The notes: a model not told the origin generated them from the sequence alone. A stretch of DNA of 64,000 bases from Dermatophagoides farinae (GCF_024713945.1 NC_134684.1:3665001-3729000), one strand, 5' to 3'; numbered from the stretch's first letter, positions 27,018 through 39,731 are shown. A program made the numbers and translations.

Positions 27018-29951
27018 ATGTCTTCACCACAAACACTACAACATGCTATTGTTAAATCCGTATGTTTTTTTTTTTTGATTGTTGAAAACAATTTTTTTTA
27101 GTTTTGTTTTGTTTCATTATTATGATCTAAATTTCAAAATGAAAAGGTTCAATCTGGTGATTCAATCATTATTCGTAGCCAACCAAAAGGTGGACCACCA
27201 CCTGAAAAACAAATCAATTTAGGTAATATCCTGGACATTTTTCCAAAAAAAAAAAAAAATTAATCACATAATATTGAAATTACAGCCTATTTGTTGGCAC
27301 CAAAAATTAGCCGTAAATTGCCTGATGGTAGCCATACAGCTGATGAACCATTCGCATGGGAATCAAGAGAATTTTTACGAAAAAAACTTGTTGGAAAAGT
27401 AATACAATTTCGTGTTGAATATAAAGTTCCTTTCGGTAATAATCAACGTGAATGTGCAACAATATTTCTTGCATCGGAAAATATAAACGAAACATTAGTT
27501 AATGAAGGATTAGTGGATGTGGTAAAACGTGCTCAAAACAAAGATAATCCCGATGTTGTTCGTTTGATCGAGCTAGAAGAAGCGGTTAAAAGTAGTAAAT
27601 CAAAAGGTAAATGGGCTGGTAATGCTATTAAACGTACGATTTTACAAGACTTTGAAAATGGCCAATCGTTTATTGGGAAAAATATGGATGGTATTGTTGA
27701 ACATGTTCGTGATGGTTCAACAATGAAAATCGGCCTTTTTCTACCATCAAGTGATCAATCATCGGTTACGTATCAGATGGTCATGGTTGTATTGAGTGGT
27801 GTTCGTTGTCCACAAACAAACGAACCATTTGGTGAAGAGGCAAGATTCTTTACCGAATCACGGTTATTGCAACGTGATGTTCTAGTACATGTTGAACAGA
27901 TTAATCCAGGCGGAAATACGGTCGTTGCTACCATTACATTTATGGATCGTGATATTGCTGAATATCTATTACGCGAAGGCTACGCAAAATGTATTGATCG
28001 AACTTTGGGATTGACAAAAGATCCTAAAAAATTACGTACTATAGAAAATGAAGCCAAAAGTCGAAAATTGAGAATATGGAAAGATTTCAAAGAAACAGCT
28101 CGATCAAGTAGTTCAGTGAATTTTGATGCTAAAGTTTTGGAAATTTCAAGTGCCGATTCATTGGTTATTCAACATAACGATACAAAAGAAATAAAGAAAA
28201 TTTTTCTAGCTTCAATTCGTGCACCAAGATTGGTGAACGATGATGGACAAACAGTGCTAGCATCAAGTGGTGGTGGTGGTGGCGGTGGTACAGATACAAA
28301 AAAACAGTTTCGTCCACTATATGACATTCCATTCATGTTTGAAGCTCGTGAATTTCTACGTAAAAGACTGATCGGCAAAACGGTCAAAGTACGTGTGGAT
28401 TATGTGCAGCCAAAAAATGAAAATTTTCCGGAAAAAACATGCTCTACTGTTTTGACTGGTGATGGCCAAAATATTGCCGAACAATTGGTATTGAATGGAT
28501 TGGCTACAGTGGTTAAATATCGTCAAGATGATGATCAACGTGCTTCGGATTATGATTCATATCTAGCGGCCGAACAAAAAGCTCAGAAAAATAATAAAGG
28601 TCTTCATTCAAACAAAACAGATGCCGGTATGGTACGAATAGCCGATCTGTCTGTGGATTTATCTAAAGCGAAATCAATGGCACCATTTCTAACCCGTTGG
28701 ACTGGCCTTCGTCGTGAAGCAGTCATTGAATATGTATTTCCATCATCGACAAAACTCAAGGTTTATATACCGAAAGAAAGTTGTCTGATTAATCTAGTAT
28801 TGTCAGGTGTGAACACTCCACGACCGAATGATCCAATGTTAGCCGATGCTGTCCGACATGTTCGTTTACGTGTTCTACAGCGAGATGTTCATGTTGAAAT
28901 TGAAACCGTAGATAAAATCGGCAATTATATTGGTTCTGTTTATTATGATAAGAATAATAATCTGGCATTGGATCTTGTCCGAAATGGTCTTCTATCCGTG
29001 AGAGAATATAATAAAAATATGGAATTGAACAATGTTGAAACGGAAGCAAAAACAGCTCGACGTGGAATCTGGAAAGATTATAAGGAAGAAGTGGCCGTAG
29101 AAAATGTTGAAGAAATTGATTTAGATGGTGACAATGAAACGGCGCCAGTAGTGGATGATGTTGCACAACGAAAACGTGTTATAATCACAAATCTTGCCAA
29201 AGATTTTACCTCGTTTCATGCTCAACAGGTTAAAGATGGACCAGAAATTGAGGCAATGCTTCTACGATTACGGCAAGAAGCAACGGCCAATCCACCAATT
29301 GCTGGTTCATATAGACCGAAAAAAGGTGATCTTGTTATGGCCAAATTTAGTGAAGATGGATTATGGTATCGTGCACGGGTAGAAAAAACGGTCACTGCAA
29401 ATGAATCACAAGTTATCTACATTGATTATGGTAATCGTGAAACATTGGATAATAAAAATATAGCATCACTGCCATTGGGTAATTTTACCAGCATTCCAGC
29501 GGCAGCTAAAGAATATGCATTTGCATTCGTTTTCCCTGATACGGATGAAGAATTTGTAGATGAAGTTCGAGCAGTGTTCATGAATGTTACGGCCAATAAA
29601 GTAGTACTGTTAAAGACTGAATACAAAGATGTTGGCAACGGTTTGGAAGCGGCAACATTGTTGGATGAAATCAATAAAAAAGATATTGTCCTTCAAATGG
29701 TCAAAGATGGTTGGCTTTTTGTCGACACAAAAACCCGTCGTGATCGTCGATTGTTGAAAAAAGTTGGTGAATACAAAGAAGCACAAGAATATGCCAAAAA
29801 GAATGGGGTAAGAATGTTTTTTTCGACATTTTTTTTTTTTTTTTTGATTATAAATTACTATAATTTCAATTTTCATATATAGCTTAATCTATGGCAATAT
29901 GGTGATGTTACACCGGATGATGCTAAAGAATTTGGCTATCCAAACCATTGA
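27018..29951 (+). CDS. SND1: Staphylococcal nuclease domain-containing protein 1 (Tudor-SN)
   Basis: RNA-binding factor and nuclease found with RISC, stress granules and transcription/splicing complexes. Exons 27018-27059, 27147-27222, 27286-29807 and 29883-29951 give 902 residues; human has 910. Four full SN-like repeats occupy roughly residues 15-155, 175-320, 335-490 and 515-660. A Tudor domain follows at about 710-775 ([14 protein letters not shown]), inserted in a fifth partial SN fold that runs to the C-terminus. A Gly-rich loop sits in the third SN repeat. The first exon encodes 14 residues, and the ATG at 27018 is the only one upstream in frame. AATAAA follows at 29955-29960. Confidence 0.96.
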
Positions 29952-30416
29952 TGGAATAAAAAAAAATAAATGAAAAAAACAACAACAATCACTTGAAGAG
30001 ATGGTCAGAATTTCGATTTTTTTGCACATGAATTATTTTATTTTTTTTTTAGTTCGAAATTAACAACAACAACAGCTGCATGAATCTGAAAGAAAAGAAA
30101 TTTATATTTTATTCAATTTTATGATGTTATATTTTCTATTCTGCTATATTGAATTATATTGAAATATAATGAAATTTTTTTTTTTATTATTATTGAAAAA
30201 TAAATGAAATTTTTTTTTCTCTGAATTTTCATTTTCGAATGTTTTTTTTTTTGTTTGTTTCGACTATTTTGAATGAATGTTGTGTGGTATAAAAATCGTG
30301 GCCCAATATTCAATGTTTGGCCAGTGTTATTTTATTAGTTTTTTTTTGTATTTTATTTTTATTTTTGTTTTGTTTTTTTTTCGTGTGTATTAAAAATAAA
30401 TCGCTTGAATAATATC
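29952..30416. promoter_or_regulatory. SND1 3' end and SMYD4 promoter region
   Basis: Starts with the SND1 poly(A) signals. A TATA-like TATAAAA at 30288-30294, about 120 bp before the SMYD4 start codon, is a plausible core promoter. The rest is T-rich. Confidence 0.35.
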
Positions 30417-32882
30417 ATGTCCATTTCGGAAATTTATTCATCCATTCGAAAAATTTGTGATAAAGTTGATTATGATAATAATGCCAATTGTTTCAGTAAA
30501 GCTAGTGGTCAATTGGATTACATACTCACTAATGATTTGGATTTATCTAAAAAATTTTCCGAATCATTTGTTCCTGCATTTGAACGAGAAATTATACGTA
30601 CAAAAAAATCATTAGACGATGCACAACGATTTAAACAATTTTCTAGTTTACTTAAAAATCTGACCGATATATCGTTTACAAATAAAGCAATGAACAATAT
30701 CAACATGGCTATTATTTCGACACCAATGGAAGAAGATAATCTATTATTTCATTGTTTCAGTCAACGATCAACATTGCATTCGAATCAGGATGATTATGAA
30801 TCCAGTTTGAAAGATTTAGATCATGCATTAGGAATTCGTTTATCCTATACATTAGTTGAACGTAAAGTAGACATTCTAAATCGATTAAATCGTTCATCCG
30901 AAGCTTATCGTATGGTGGCAGATATTATAGATGAAAATGAAAAAATATTAACATCAGATAAGCTTAAACAATATAAAAAACTTAAAAAACAATTACGAAA
31001 ATTTAAATCCCCACATGAAATCGATAATGGACAACAATCATCAATGGTGAAATGTCTTGATGTAAAGATTGATCAACGTGTTCGTATCAAAAAGATTCAA
31101 TGTGATCGTTATGATTTTCAAACTAATGCCGATATAGCAGCCAATACGGAAATCCTATCCGAACAACCGATGGTCATTTCATTCACAGCCGATTTTCTCC
31201 ATGATTATTGCCATAATTGTCGTAAAAAAGTTACCAATACATTTTGGCCTTGTTTTTATTGTACAGAAGTGGTTTTCTGTACCAAAAAATGTGCTGAACA
31301 AGCTTTGCATGCTTTTCATCAACATGAATGTGGCCTATTGACAACGATGCGTGACAAACTTGGCAATCAATCGATTACTGTTTATCGTGATTTCATTCAA
31401 TTGCCGCATTTAAATCTGGCTCTTCATCGTGATGAAGTGAGTATGGTTCAATGCATTTGTGTTAATTTATAATAATTCCATTTTCGAATCATTTCCCAGT
31501 TGCAAACATTTTCATTACAATCTTGTTTGGAACAATTGGCACAACAAACCACTCAAGGATTAGATATATCAAAAGCTAATCAATGGTTTTTTATTAGTCA
31601 ACGGGAATTATATCAAAGAATTGTTCGTCGTAAACCATGGCGACGATCAGTGGAATTATGTAATGCAATCATATTGTTCATGATTTATTGTTATAAAATG
31701 AATATTGATATTCAACAATTCGAACAAAAAGAATTGATCGAAATTATTGAACATTTTGCCATTTCGATTGTACGAACACAATTGAATGAATATAGTTGGC
31801 AACAAAAAGAACACCAAGATAGACAACAAATTGCTTCATTTCAATGCCTGTTTGGATCACATATCAATCATGAATGTGATCCAAATGCTGAATGGACATT
31901 CGATGGTCAAAAATTTGTGGTCAAAACCATTAAGAATATAGCGGCCAATGAATCGATCACAATTACATATGGTGTGCCAAAAGAATATTCGCTATTCAAA
32001 CGACAACGTTATCTACAAAATCTATATATAATGTGTGCCTGTTCACGATGTTTGGAAGAAACACGTGATTCATGTTTTGCCATTCGCTGTGAAAATTGTA
32101 ATGGTCCAATACCGTTTGATATGGATGAATTTCTCAATGATTGGTGTATGATCTGTGAACGACGATATGAAAGTCCATCAATAATGACATTGGTACAGAA
32201 ACAATTTCAAACACTACAACGAGCCATTCGTTTAATCTCTAGTATTAATAATCAAAAAGCTTGGCTTGGAAACATTGAAGAATTGATGGGTTCATTGGCA
32301 AGCTATGTTTATCTTGAATCACAACTATTCATCTGTTTGGTATCGAAACTTTGTGATCGTTATATTGAATTGGAAATGTGGCCACAAGCCATTGAATGGT
32401 ATCAATGGTTTGTCAATGTAGCGGCTCTACATATAGCAAAGAATAAAGAAAATGATATCATTTATTATTACAATCTGAAAAAATGGTCAAATGCTTATCT
32501 GAATTATTTGGAACAGAATGTTCAAGCTGGTAAAACAAACATAACAATTGATTATTTACAGACGGCCATCTATTTATTTGCCGAACAGCGAAAAATATTG
32601 GAATCATTACGACAAATGAATCGTTTTGAAGTTATTGATTCAATACAATTGAAAAATATGACACGTTCTTTGGCACAAGATTTACAATGCAAAGATTATC
32701 GATTGAAACTTGTTTGTATGGAAATTTGTAAAGCCAAAGAAGATACATTGGCTAATGGTGATGAAATAGTGAAAGATTTATCGGTTGAAAAAATTGAATT
32801 TGATAAATTGAAACCCGATATGTATAACTATGCTCATGAACTAAGTGCTAGTATCAGTTTGGAGAGTTTATCATTACGATGA
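30417..32882 (+). CDS. SMYD4: SET and MYND domain-containing protein 4
   Basis: Putative protein-lysine methyltransferase of the SMYD family. Exons 30417-31436 and 31500-32882 (63-nt intron, phase 0) give 800 residues; human SMYD4 has 804. The N-terminus is helical and TPR-like, as in SMYD4. The MYND zinc finger is at about residues 264-305 (CHNC, CFYC, CTKKC, HQHEC). The SET core after the split has NHECDPN near 460 and ITITYG near 500. The post-SET cysteines CACSRC lie near 518 with a further CENC and CMIC pair, and a long TPR-like C-terminal region follows. The ATG at 30417 is the first in frame. The substrate cannot be inferred from sequence. Confidence 0.92.
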
Positions 32883-33056
32883 ATGATTAATTAATGGAAG
32901 AGAATTCTGATTAAAATTTTAAGTTTTTTTTAGCGCGTTGAAAAAAAATTCGAAATTCTGCATAGGCCATTCATAAAATATGTGTTAAACTACAGAATGA
33001 TCCAAAAACAAAATAGATCGATCCATAAACATGTTCAAATTATCATCATCATCATC

Positions 33057-35191
33057 ATGTCTTTGCCACCATATTATCCACCAGGTAGATTTGATTATTT
33101 TCTGTTACGATTACAGAAAGAATTGAAAAAGACAAGCACATTCCGAATAGTTATCATTGCCATCGTATTACATTCATTATTCTCTATTCTATTGATTCAT
33201 AATTTCCTTAAATTATTATAGTGATACATATCATAGGTTCGTATCATTATCGTATGCTTTTTTTCGGTTTTTGTTTATAAAAACATTTTTGATTAAAACA
33301 ATACAGCAAACATGCGACTAGTCATGATCATCCAGATAAAGGAAAAATATCCATATTTTCCAGACCAGTTACCAATGATGATATTGATTCTGAACGACGT
33401 TATAAATTGGTTAAAATGGATTTCACTGATTCAACAATATTCGGACCGAATGCAATCAATTTGTTGCATTCGAATCTGATACGATCTCAGCAATTAACAC
33501 ATATCGGTTGGTTTAGTGATCATTTTCGTTGGGAGGAAAAAATTCAATGTTTCAATAATCGTTGGACATTTTGTGATAAGGTATTTAGTATGATGGCTAT
33601 CTCTGATGATTTTAATGATTCTATGAATTTGAACATATGATAAAGATTTTCATTGCTAAATGTAAACCGAATTCCATACGAGCCATTTATCAATTTGTAC
33701 CGTTTAAGATAGAATCGAATGTTAGACATCTATATTTTAGTGTTCGTGCTACAGCTGAACAATTGGTTGAACAATCTAATGATGGGTTCTATGGAATGTT
33801 AGCATTAATAGAACATGTTGATGGTACAGATGAAATTATCAGGTAGGTTATATTTTTAGTATTTACAATAAAAAATTTGTAAAATCTTTTTCTATCCATT
33901 TAGGTTGAAATTTCGTTATGAAAGTGAATCATGGTCACTTCGTGTGGAAGATTATCGTTCAACAAAAACGATTAAATCGGTTACAATCATGTTGGCATGT
34001 TATGGCTATTCTGGTATCGCATCATTCACTGATGTTCGTTTGACTAGTGAATCTGGTCAGTAGTTTTTATTGGATTTTATGTTCAATTTTTTTTCTTATT
34101 ATGGTTTTTTTATTATCTTAGCTGGACTTGATCCACTTTTTTCTGCTTATGATATTTGTTCTTGGTGTTCATTTCAACCTAACGATCATCAAGTGAAGAA
34201 ATCGAATCAATTATCGAATACTGACTATGAAATCCTGAAAATGCCTCGTTTTGAAATGGAAAAATCCACCACAAATCATCAAGTGACATTCGTTTCACAA
34301 GTATCGATGGATCGACTTGTCATTCTTGAGCAATCATTACGCACTTGGAATGGACCAGTTTCCATATCCATTCATGTATTGACCAATAATTCGACAAATG
34401 GTAGAATTCAAGATTGGCAACGTTTATACATCAATAAAAAGATTGGTTCATTGAAAATATCATTTGAAAAAAGTACAATCATTTTAGTGCCTTCGGTCAA
34501 TCTGCAACATTACCCAATCAATGTTCTACGTAATTTAGCCATAAAAATGGTTCAGACTAGATTCATGTTTCTAGTGGATGCAGATTTTCAACCATCACCT
34601 AATCTTGAAACTAATTTCCTTAACACATTGAATAAATATCATTCCAGTTATCTTCGACAACATGATACGGATGGTTGCCGTATTGCATTTGTTGTTCCAG
34701 CTTTCGAATATCTAGAAATACCGAACAAAGAAGATCCAATACTTAAAAGCAAAGATGAACTAATTCAATTAATACATCGAGATGATCCAATGATTGAACC
34801 ATTTCGTTTACATGAATCGAATGAAGTACATGGCCTAACCAATTATTGGAAATGGTATCATACCAATGGACCATACAACATAACCTATAGATTCCATGAT
34901 AAATATGAACCATATATTATAGTTGAAAAAAATTCACATCTTCCATTGTATGATGAAAATTTATTCAATTATGGAATGAACAAAGTAATGCATATTAGTG
35001 AAATGTTTGCCGCCAATTATACATTCGAAGTATTGGACAATGTATGGAGTATACATTTTCAACATCGTTCTACACCATATTATATGGATTTTTTGAAAAA
35101 TCTTACCTACAGACTTTGTAATCGAGCTGAACGTTTTAAAGTATTACAACGTATCATATATCAATATAATGTCCAATTAGATCAATGTTGA
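33057..35191 (+). CDS. GT49-family (LARGE/B4GAT1-like) type II membrane glycosyltransferase
   Basis: Likely Golgi enzyme of the glycosyltransferase 49 family, whose known members add glucuronic acid or build matriglycan on dystroglycan. Exons 33057-33220, 33307-33580, 33646-33842, 33904-34055 and 34122-35191 give 618 residues. A short cytoplasmic N-terminus precedes one signal-anchor helix at about residues 30-52. Residues of about 100-260 look like a beta-sandwich. The catalytic region begins near 300 (VTFVSQVSMDRL) and carries the metal-binding DAD at about 415-417 followed by FQPSP, then a Trp/Tyr-rich segment typical of GT49. The first intron starts with GTGATA, a weak donor, and is needed to bypass the TAG at 33219-33221. 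The exact acceptor substrate is unknown. Confidence 0.82.
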
Positions 35192-35425
35192 TCATAAAAT
35201 TGAACAGAAAAAAAAATCTAGTCATCATCATCATTTTTTTTATTAAAACTGTACAGTATTTCAAAATTGATAATGTATGTTATTTGTCAAAGTTTATTAG
35301 AATTTTTTTTTTTAGTTAAAAACAAGGAAAAAAATGAGTAGTAACTGGATTTTAAAAAATTATATTATCTCAATCTCAATTACAAATGTGTTAATGTTTG
35401 TGATAGATATTTATATATATAATGT

Positions 35426-36339
35426 TTATGTAGCAGGCAATTTTGGCAGACCAAATTCATCAACCAATTGACCATCCTGAAATATCAAATAAAGAGAACA
35501 TCATGTTAAAAATTATGAAATAAATGAAAAAATTAACTTACAGTATTAACACTTTCGGCTCCCGGTTCTTTTGATGGTACTTTAAGATTGGACACTTCAT
35601 CCAAATAAGAAGTATCATCCAATGCAAGTTCATCGTTCAATGCTTCTAATTCGGCTTCAAGTTCATCTTCATCCACATCTGGCATACCATATGAACGGCC
35701 TAATGCTTCTTGAACTTCATTAGCATCTTCCATCATATCGGCAAGATCATCTTGTAAATCCTAGTTAAAATTCGGTAAGCACAACATTAATTAAAATCAT
35801 TAACTGATTTCAATGTAAACTAACCTCAATCTGATCAATGTTGATTTTTTTGTATTCTTTTTTCATCTCTTTGACACCCAATTTCATTGCATTCACCTTT
35901 AAAACAGAAAAAAAAGAGTGAAAAAAAGTTCCAAAAATACATTTTACATACGGTCACTTGAGTATCTTTGAGCGTTTGTGTTGCCATGTTTGTTTGTTCC
36001 ATGTTGAATGACTGTTGCATTAATTGTTCACGTTGATTTTCATACATTTTTCTTTGCTTTAAAATATTCAATGCTCTTTGTTTGATTGCATTCTTGGCCG
36101 GACCTTCACGCATTTTTTTCATCTGATCCTTGTATTTGACAAGATCGGCTTCCAATTTCTGTATCTTTTTATCAATCGATTCAGTACGACTATCAACCTG
36201 ATTGAATCAATAATGAATATTAGAATTGAAAAATGAAAATAATGAAAAATGTCAACTGCTTACTTACATTGGCAATCACATCTGAAAGATTTGGTGGTGG
36301 TACCTTGTCTTTCGGTTTACCAAACATTCGGTTCATCAT
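35426..36339 (-). CDS. CHMP5: Charged multivesicular body protein 5 (ESCRT-III)
   Basis: ESCRT-III subunit that works with LIP5/VTA1 to regulate VPS4 during multivesicular-body sorting on late endosomes. Five exons in gene order: 36339-36268, 36197-35952, 35896-35825, 35760-35542 and 35476-35426, every junction in phase 0, giving 219 residues, the same length as human CHMP5. The basic N-terminal helices (about residues 25-100, e.g. [18 protein letters not shown]) are followed by the acidic [16 protein letters not shown] segment and the conserved tail [11 protein letters not shown]. Two consecutive ATGs open the frame; the first is used. It is head-to-head with TMEM242. Confidence 0.96.
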
Positions 36340-36636
36340 TTTTCCTTTGATTCTTTGGTTCTTACGATTCTCTTTGAAAAAAAGAAAATTCTATATTTAT
36401 CCACTTGTTGTAGAATAGATTTTTTTTGGATATTTGGGTGGGTTAATAATTGCGTTGTAAACAAACGGGGATTGACATTCATCTTATTGCCGAAACAATT
36501 TTTTTTTCTACGAATCATTCATGAATAACGTACACGAGATTTTTAAAACATGTGATCTTTTTTTTATAAAATTGAACAATTTAAATTTCGTGATTCCAAT
36601 CAATCAATTGTGGAGAGACAAAAGTATCAACTATAT
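36340..36636. promoter_or_regulatory. Shared upstream region of CHMP5 and TMEM242
   Basis: Only 297 bp separate the divergent start codons, so the two genes probably share a bidirectional promoter. No TATA box is obvious. Confidence 0.5.
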
Positions 36637-37331
36637 ATGGAAAATTCACTGACCACAGAATCATCCATATCATCGAATGATGTAACGAAAAAAGAAGACA
36701 ACAAATTTTGGGGTAAAGTTGCATTGGGAAATTTTTCTAAAATTCGCGTTAATTTTTTGTTTCTGGTAGAAACATTATTCCTTGGTTCAATTGCTGCCGT
36801 CGGTTTATTGTTTGGTTTTTCCAACGGTATTTCTTTGGCCAAAAAAAATGATGAAACAGCGTTCAATAAGGTATTTGCTCTCTTGACACCGGACAAATTT
36901 AATTTGTATATATCCAAACGATAGGGTTTAATGATGTTACCCGATCGACCAAATCAACCGGGAACACCGAAACCACCACCAATGGAAAGTGGTGTACGTT
37001 TGGCAACACGTGCACTTGGTCTTGGTTCATTGTATGCATTTGGAGGCGTCGGTATATTATCCGCTTTGATATGGTTTGGTATTGGTGCAAAAAATGTATG
37101 TTTATTTTATTTTATTTTTTTTCTTTAAAATTTTTCATCACAACATCTCAATTCAATTAGCTTAAAGATTTTCGACAAAAAGTTGGTGAAAAATTGCCAC
37201 GAATTCCTCGTAATGATCCACCACAAGGTAGAACTGAATTCGAATCATTTCGTGATTTGTTTACATATCTGGCCGAAGAATCGGAAAAAGAGAAAAAATT
37301 AAAAGAAAATGAAAAAAATGATACAAGATGA
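36637..37331 (+). CDS. TMEM242: Transmembrane protein 242
   Basis: Small inner-mitochondrial-membrane protein; the mammalian homologue assists assembly of the ATP synthase c-ring and complex I. Exons 36637-36870, 36925-37095 and 37161-37331 give 191 residues. Two membrane segments are seen, at about 48-68 (FLGSIAAVGLLFGFSNG) and about 102-125 (LGLGSLYAFGGVGILSALIW). The second follows the family motif RALGLGSLYAFGGVG. The DFRQKVGEKLPRIPRN segment matches the conserved C-terminal part, and the Lys/Glu-rich tail is an extension. The first intron (54 nt) has an in-frame length but contains a TAG, so it must be removed. Its stop codon lies 74 bp from that of RANGAP1. Confidence 0.85.
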
Positions 37332-37405
37332 TAATATGATATAAATGTTATTATTGTTTATTATTTAATGTAAAAAAACATCATGAATTCTTTTTCACGT
37401 CTCAC

Positions 37406-38984
37406 TCAAAAACTGTAAATTAGTGAATAAATTTCATTTTGAAGTGTTTGATAACGATTTTCTTTCAATTTTTCTAGCAACAAATCTTTGATACAACGTT
37501 TTTGATTGACATCATCGGCAAATTCTTTGGACACACGTGCCAATGCCAATATTGGTCCACTAAGATCAGCATCTTTACGTGGTGATTTTGTACGATCTTC
37601 AGCTTTCAATAGGCCACAAACAGCGAGCAATGTATTGAGTAGAATAAAATCGGATTCATTTTTCAGAAATTTTTTCCTACCAACTTTGATGAGAGCATCG
37701 ATTTCGGCAGTAGCATGTTTGTTCAAAGATTTTTCCGTTTTGTTAAAACCATCTGTCGATACGATAAAAAATCTTCGACATAATGATTCAAGATCTTTGT
37801 ATCGTGTATTCAAATGTTCTTGTAATGCTTCCGGATTGGCCAATAGATTTTCATCCAGTTCATCGTTCATCAAAGTTTTATTATCAATTGATTGATTCGA
37901 TTCTTCCAATTGGCAGCCATTATCATCATCATCATCAGCTTGTTCATCTTCCGAACCTTGGTCATCATCAATAATCAAATCAATAACAGAACCAAAATGA
38001 TTTCTTAATTCATCAACAATCACAGTACCGAAATTATTGGACACTAAGATCAAGTTTTAGTTTTGTTTGGTCATTTTCTCTTGTTTCCAATATTGTTTCC
38101 ACTGTTGCTATGATCATTTCTTTTGCATCAATACCAATTTCATTTCCACTGAGATTAATTTCTCGGATTCGTGAACACCATTTTTCACGATATAGAGAAT
38201 CTAAAGCTGATAGAACAATAATGGCTCCTTTGGTTTTCAGTAAACAATCACCCAGATTTAATACTTCTAGTTTGTCCAATTTTTTTAACGATGAAGCCAA
38301 ATCATCGGATGTTGTTGTCAGAACATTATCATTCAGGTTCAGAATTTTCAAATTACAATTCTGTTTCAGCGCTTCACATAGACGAATTATTCCTTGTTCT
38401 TTCGTACCATTTTGTGGTAATTCCAAACGTTCTAATGTAGTCAATTTGGTTAATGCCGAACTGATTTCCATGATTCCATCAATCTCCAAACGATTTCTTC
38501 CAATGACTAATTCGGTTAAATTTTCAAATCCAGAAAGAACTGTGGCCAACATTGTTCCACCTTTAATACCTAGACCACAATTATTCAGGTAAAGATGCCG
38601 TAATGATGTGAATTGTTCGCTACGAAGAAATGGTAACAATTCCGGCATCGTTACCGGGCCGATTGCATTATCATTTAGATTCAATGTTATGATTTGTGCT
38701 TGACTTGCTTGTACACCACCCAATAGATAACGTAATGCCATAGGTATTTCATCTTTTAAACGACTGGTGAACATATCATTCAAGAATAAGTGACGAAGAT
38801 TATGACAGGTTTGAAGTGATTGACCAATTTCTTTCAACGGTTCAACACCATACGAATTACCGTCCAATTGCAGAGTGCCAATCTTATCTTCATTATCACG
38901 AATCTGTTCCACTAAATCGGTGACATCTTCAGCCGAATCAAGTTTTTTACCACTAAGATTAGATTTAACAGTTAAATCGGCCAT
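37406..38984 (-). CDS. RANGAP1: Ran GTPase-activating protein 1 (one +1 frame break)
   Basis: Activates GTP hydrolysis by Ran in the cytoplasm and so sets the direction of nuclear transport. From the ATG at 38984, 313 codons encode the leucine-rich-repeat crescent (e.g. LRHLFLNDMF, LRHLYLNNCGLG, REINLSGNEIG), ending TKLKLDL. The rest of the last repeat and the acidic linker (SNNFG, then DDDQGSEDEQADDDDD) plus the C-terminal RanGAP1 domain continue in the +1 frame to the stop at 37406. Skipping one base at CTTAGTG (38048-38042) gives KLDLVSNNFG, gap-free against KLDLNGNTLG of human RanGAP1, and a product of about 525 residues. No intron fits at the junction. In the original frame the message would stop at 38036-38034. 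Confidence 0.9.
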
Positions 38985-39159
38985 TATTTAATCATCAAAA
39001 CAAGTGAAAAATTTTTTTTGGAACAAAATTCTATACTGCAAACATGAATCACGCTGAGCAAAAAAAAAATTTTTGCCAGAAAGGGCTGTTCATAGGCAAC
39101 AGTATTTGAGCGGGAATCGATCGATTTACTATTATTAATTTTATTTTATAATTCAAATT
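38985..39159. other. RANGAP1 upstream spacer
   Basis: A 175-bp gap between two minus-strand genes, holding the RANGAP1 promoter and the 3' end of the next gene. Confidence 0.4.
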
Positions 39160-39636
39160 CTAACAATATTTTTGACATGGCCATTCAAGATTCAGACAAC
39201 TATCCAGATTATAATCAGTAATACATGGAATATAAATCCAGCTATCATCTTCATCATTCAATGGTTGTACATGGCACCAATTCCATGCACAATATGTAAA
39301 ACAATTTTGTACATAACAATCACATGGACGACGTGTACAGATATGTAGACCAAATGATGGTAAAACACGTGGCTCATATATCATTGATAGATTTCCTTCG
39401 GCCAACATTATTCTTTCTAGAACAGAAATGACCAATTCAGTTTTTTCATTAGCTTTATAATCATTGTTGAATTTGGTTTTCAATGTATAATAATAATCAT
39501 CACATTCGTATAATTTTTTAAATGGACAACCATACATAAATTTTAAATCTTGTTCTGAAATTTGCAAATCAAATGTCTCAATCAACAATTCCTTTTGGAC
39601 CAACATCATCATCATTATTATCAACACGATTATCAT
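39160..39636 (-). CDS. Secreted cysteine-rich protein of unknown family
   Basis: A single-exon frame of 158 residues. The first 13 or so residues are strongly hydrophobic (MIIVLIIMMMMLV), consistent with a signal peptide. The mature part has about a dozen cysteines, most of them in the second half (CTRRPCDCYVQNC, CAWNWC, CITDY, CQKYC at the C-terminus), which suggests a disulfide-stabilised extracellular domain. I do not recognise the spacing. No intron is needed, and there is no second ATG in the first 30 codons. It could be a lineage-specific secreted protein. Confidence 0.6.
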   Translation of the reverse strand: MIIVLIIMMMMLVQKELLIETFDLQISEQDLKFMYGCPFKKLYECDDYYYTLKTKFNNDYKANEKTELVISVLERIMLAEGNLSMIYEPRVLPSFGLHICTRRPCDCYVQNCFTYCAWNWCHVQPLNDEDDSWIYIPCITDYNLDSCLNLEWPCQKYC

Positions 39637-39731
39637 GATTACATCACATCAATTCAAATCAAATCGACATTTATTTTTGTCATTATAAAAATAAAAAATG
39701 AAAATTCCATAAATATATGTACATTGTACAT

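Noticed and set aside
36871-36924. Treating TMEM242 as two genes or as a broken gene because of an in-frame TAG
   Set aside because: The 54 nt are a normal intron (AAG|GTATTT...GATAG|GGT) and removing it restores the family sequence NKG directly.
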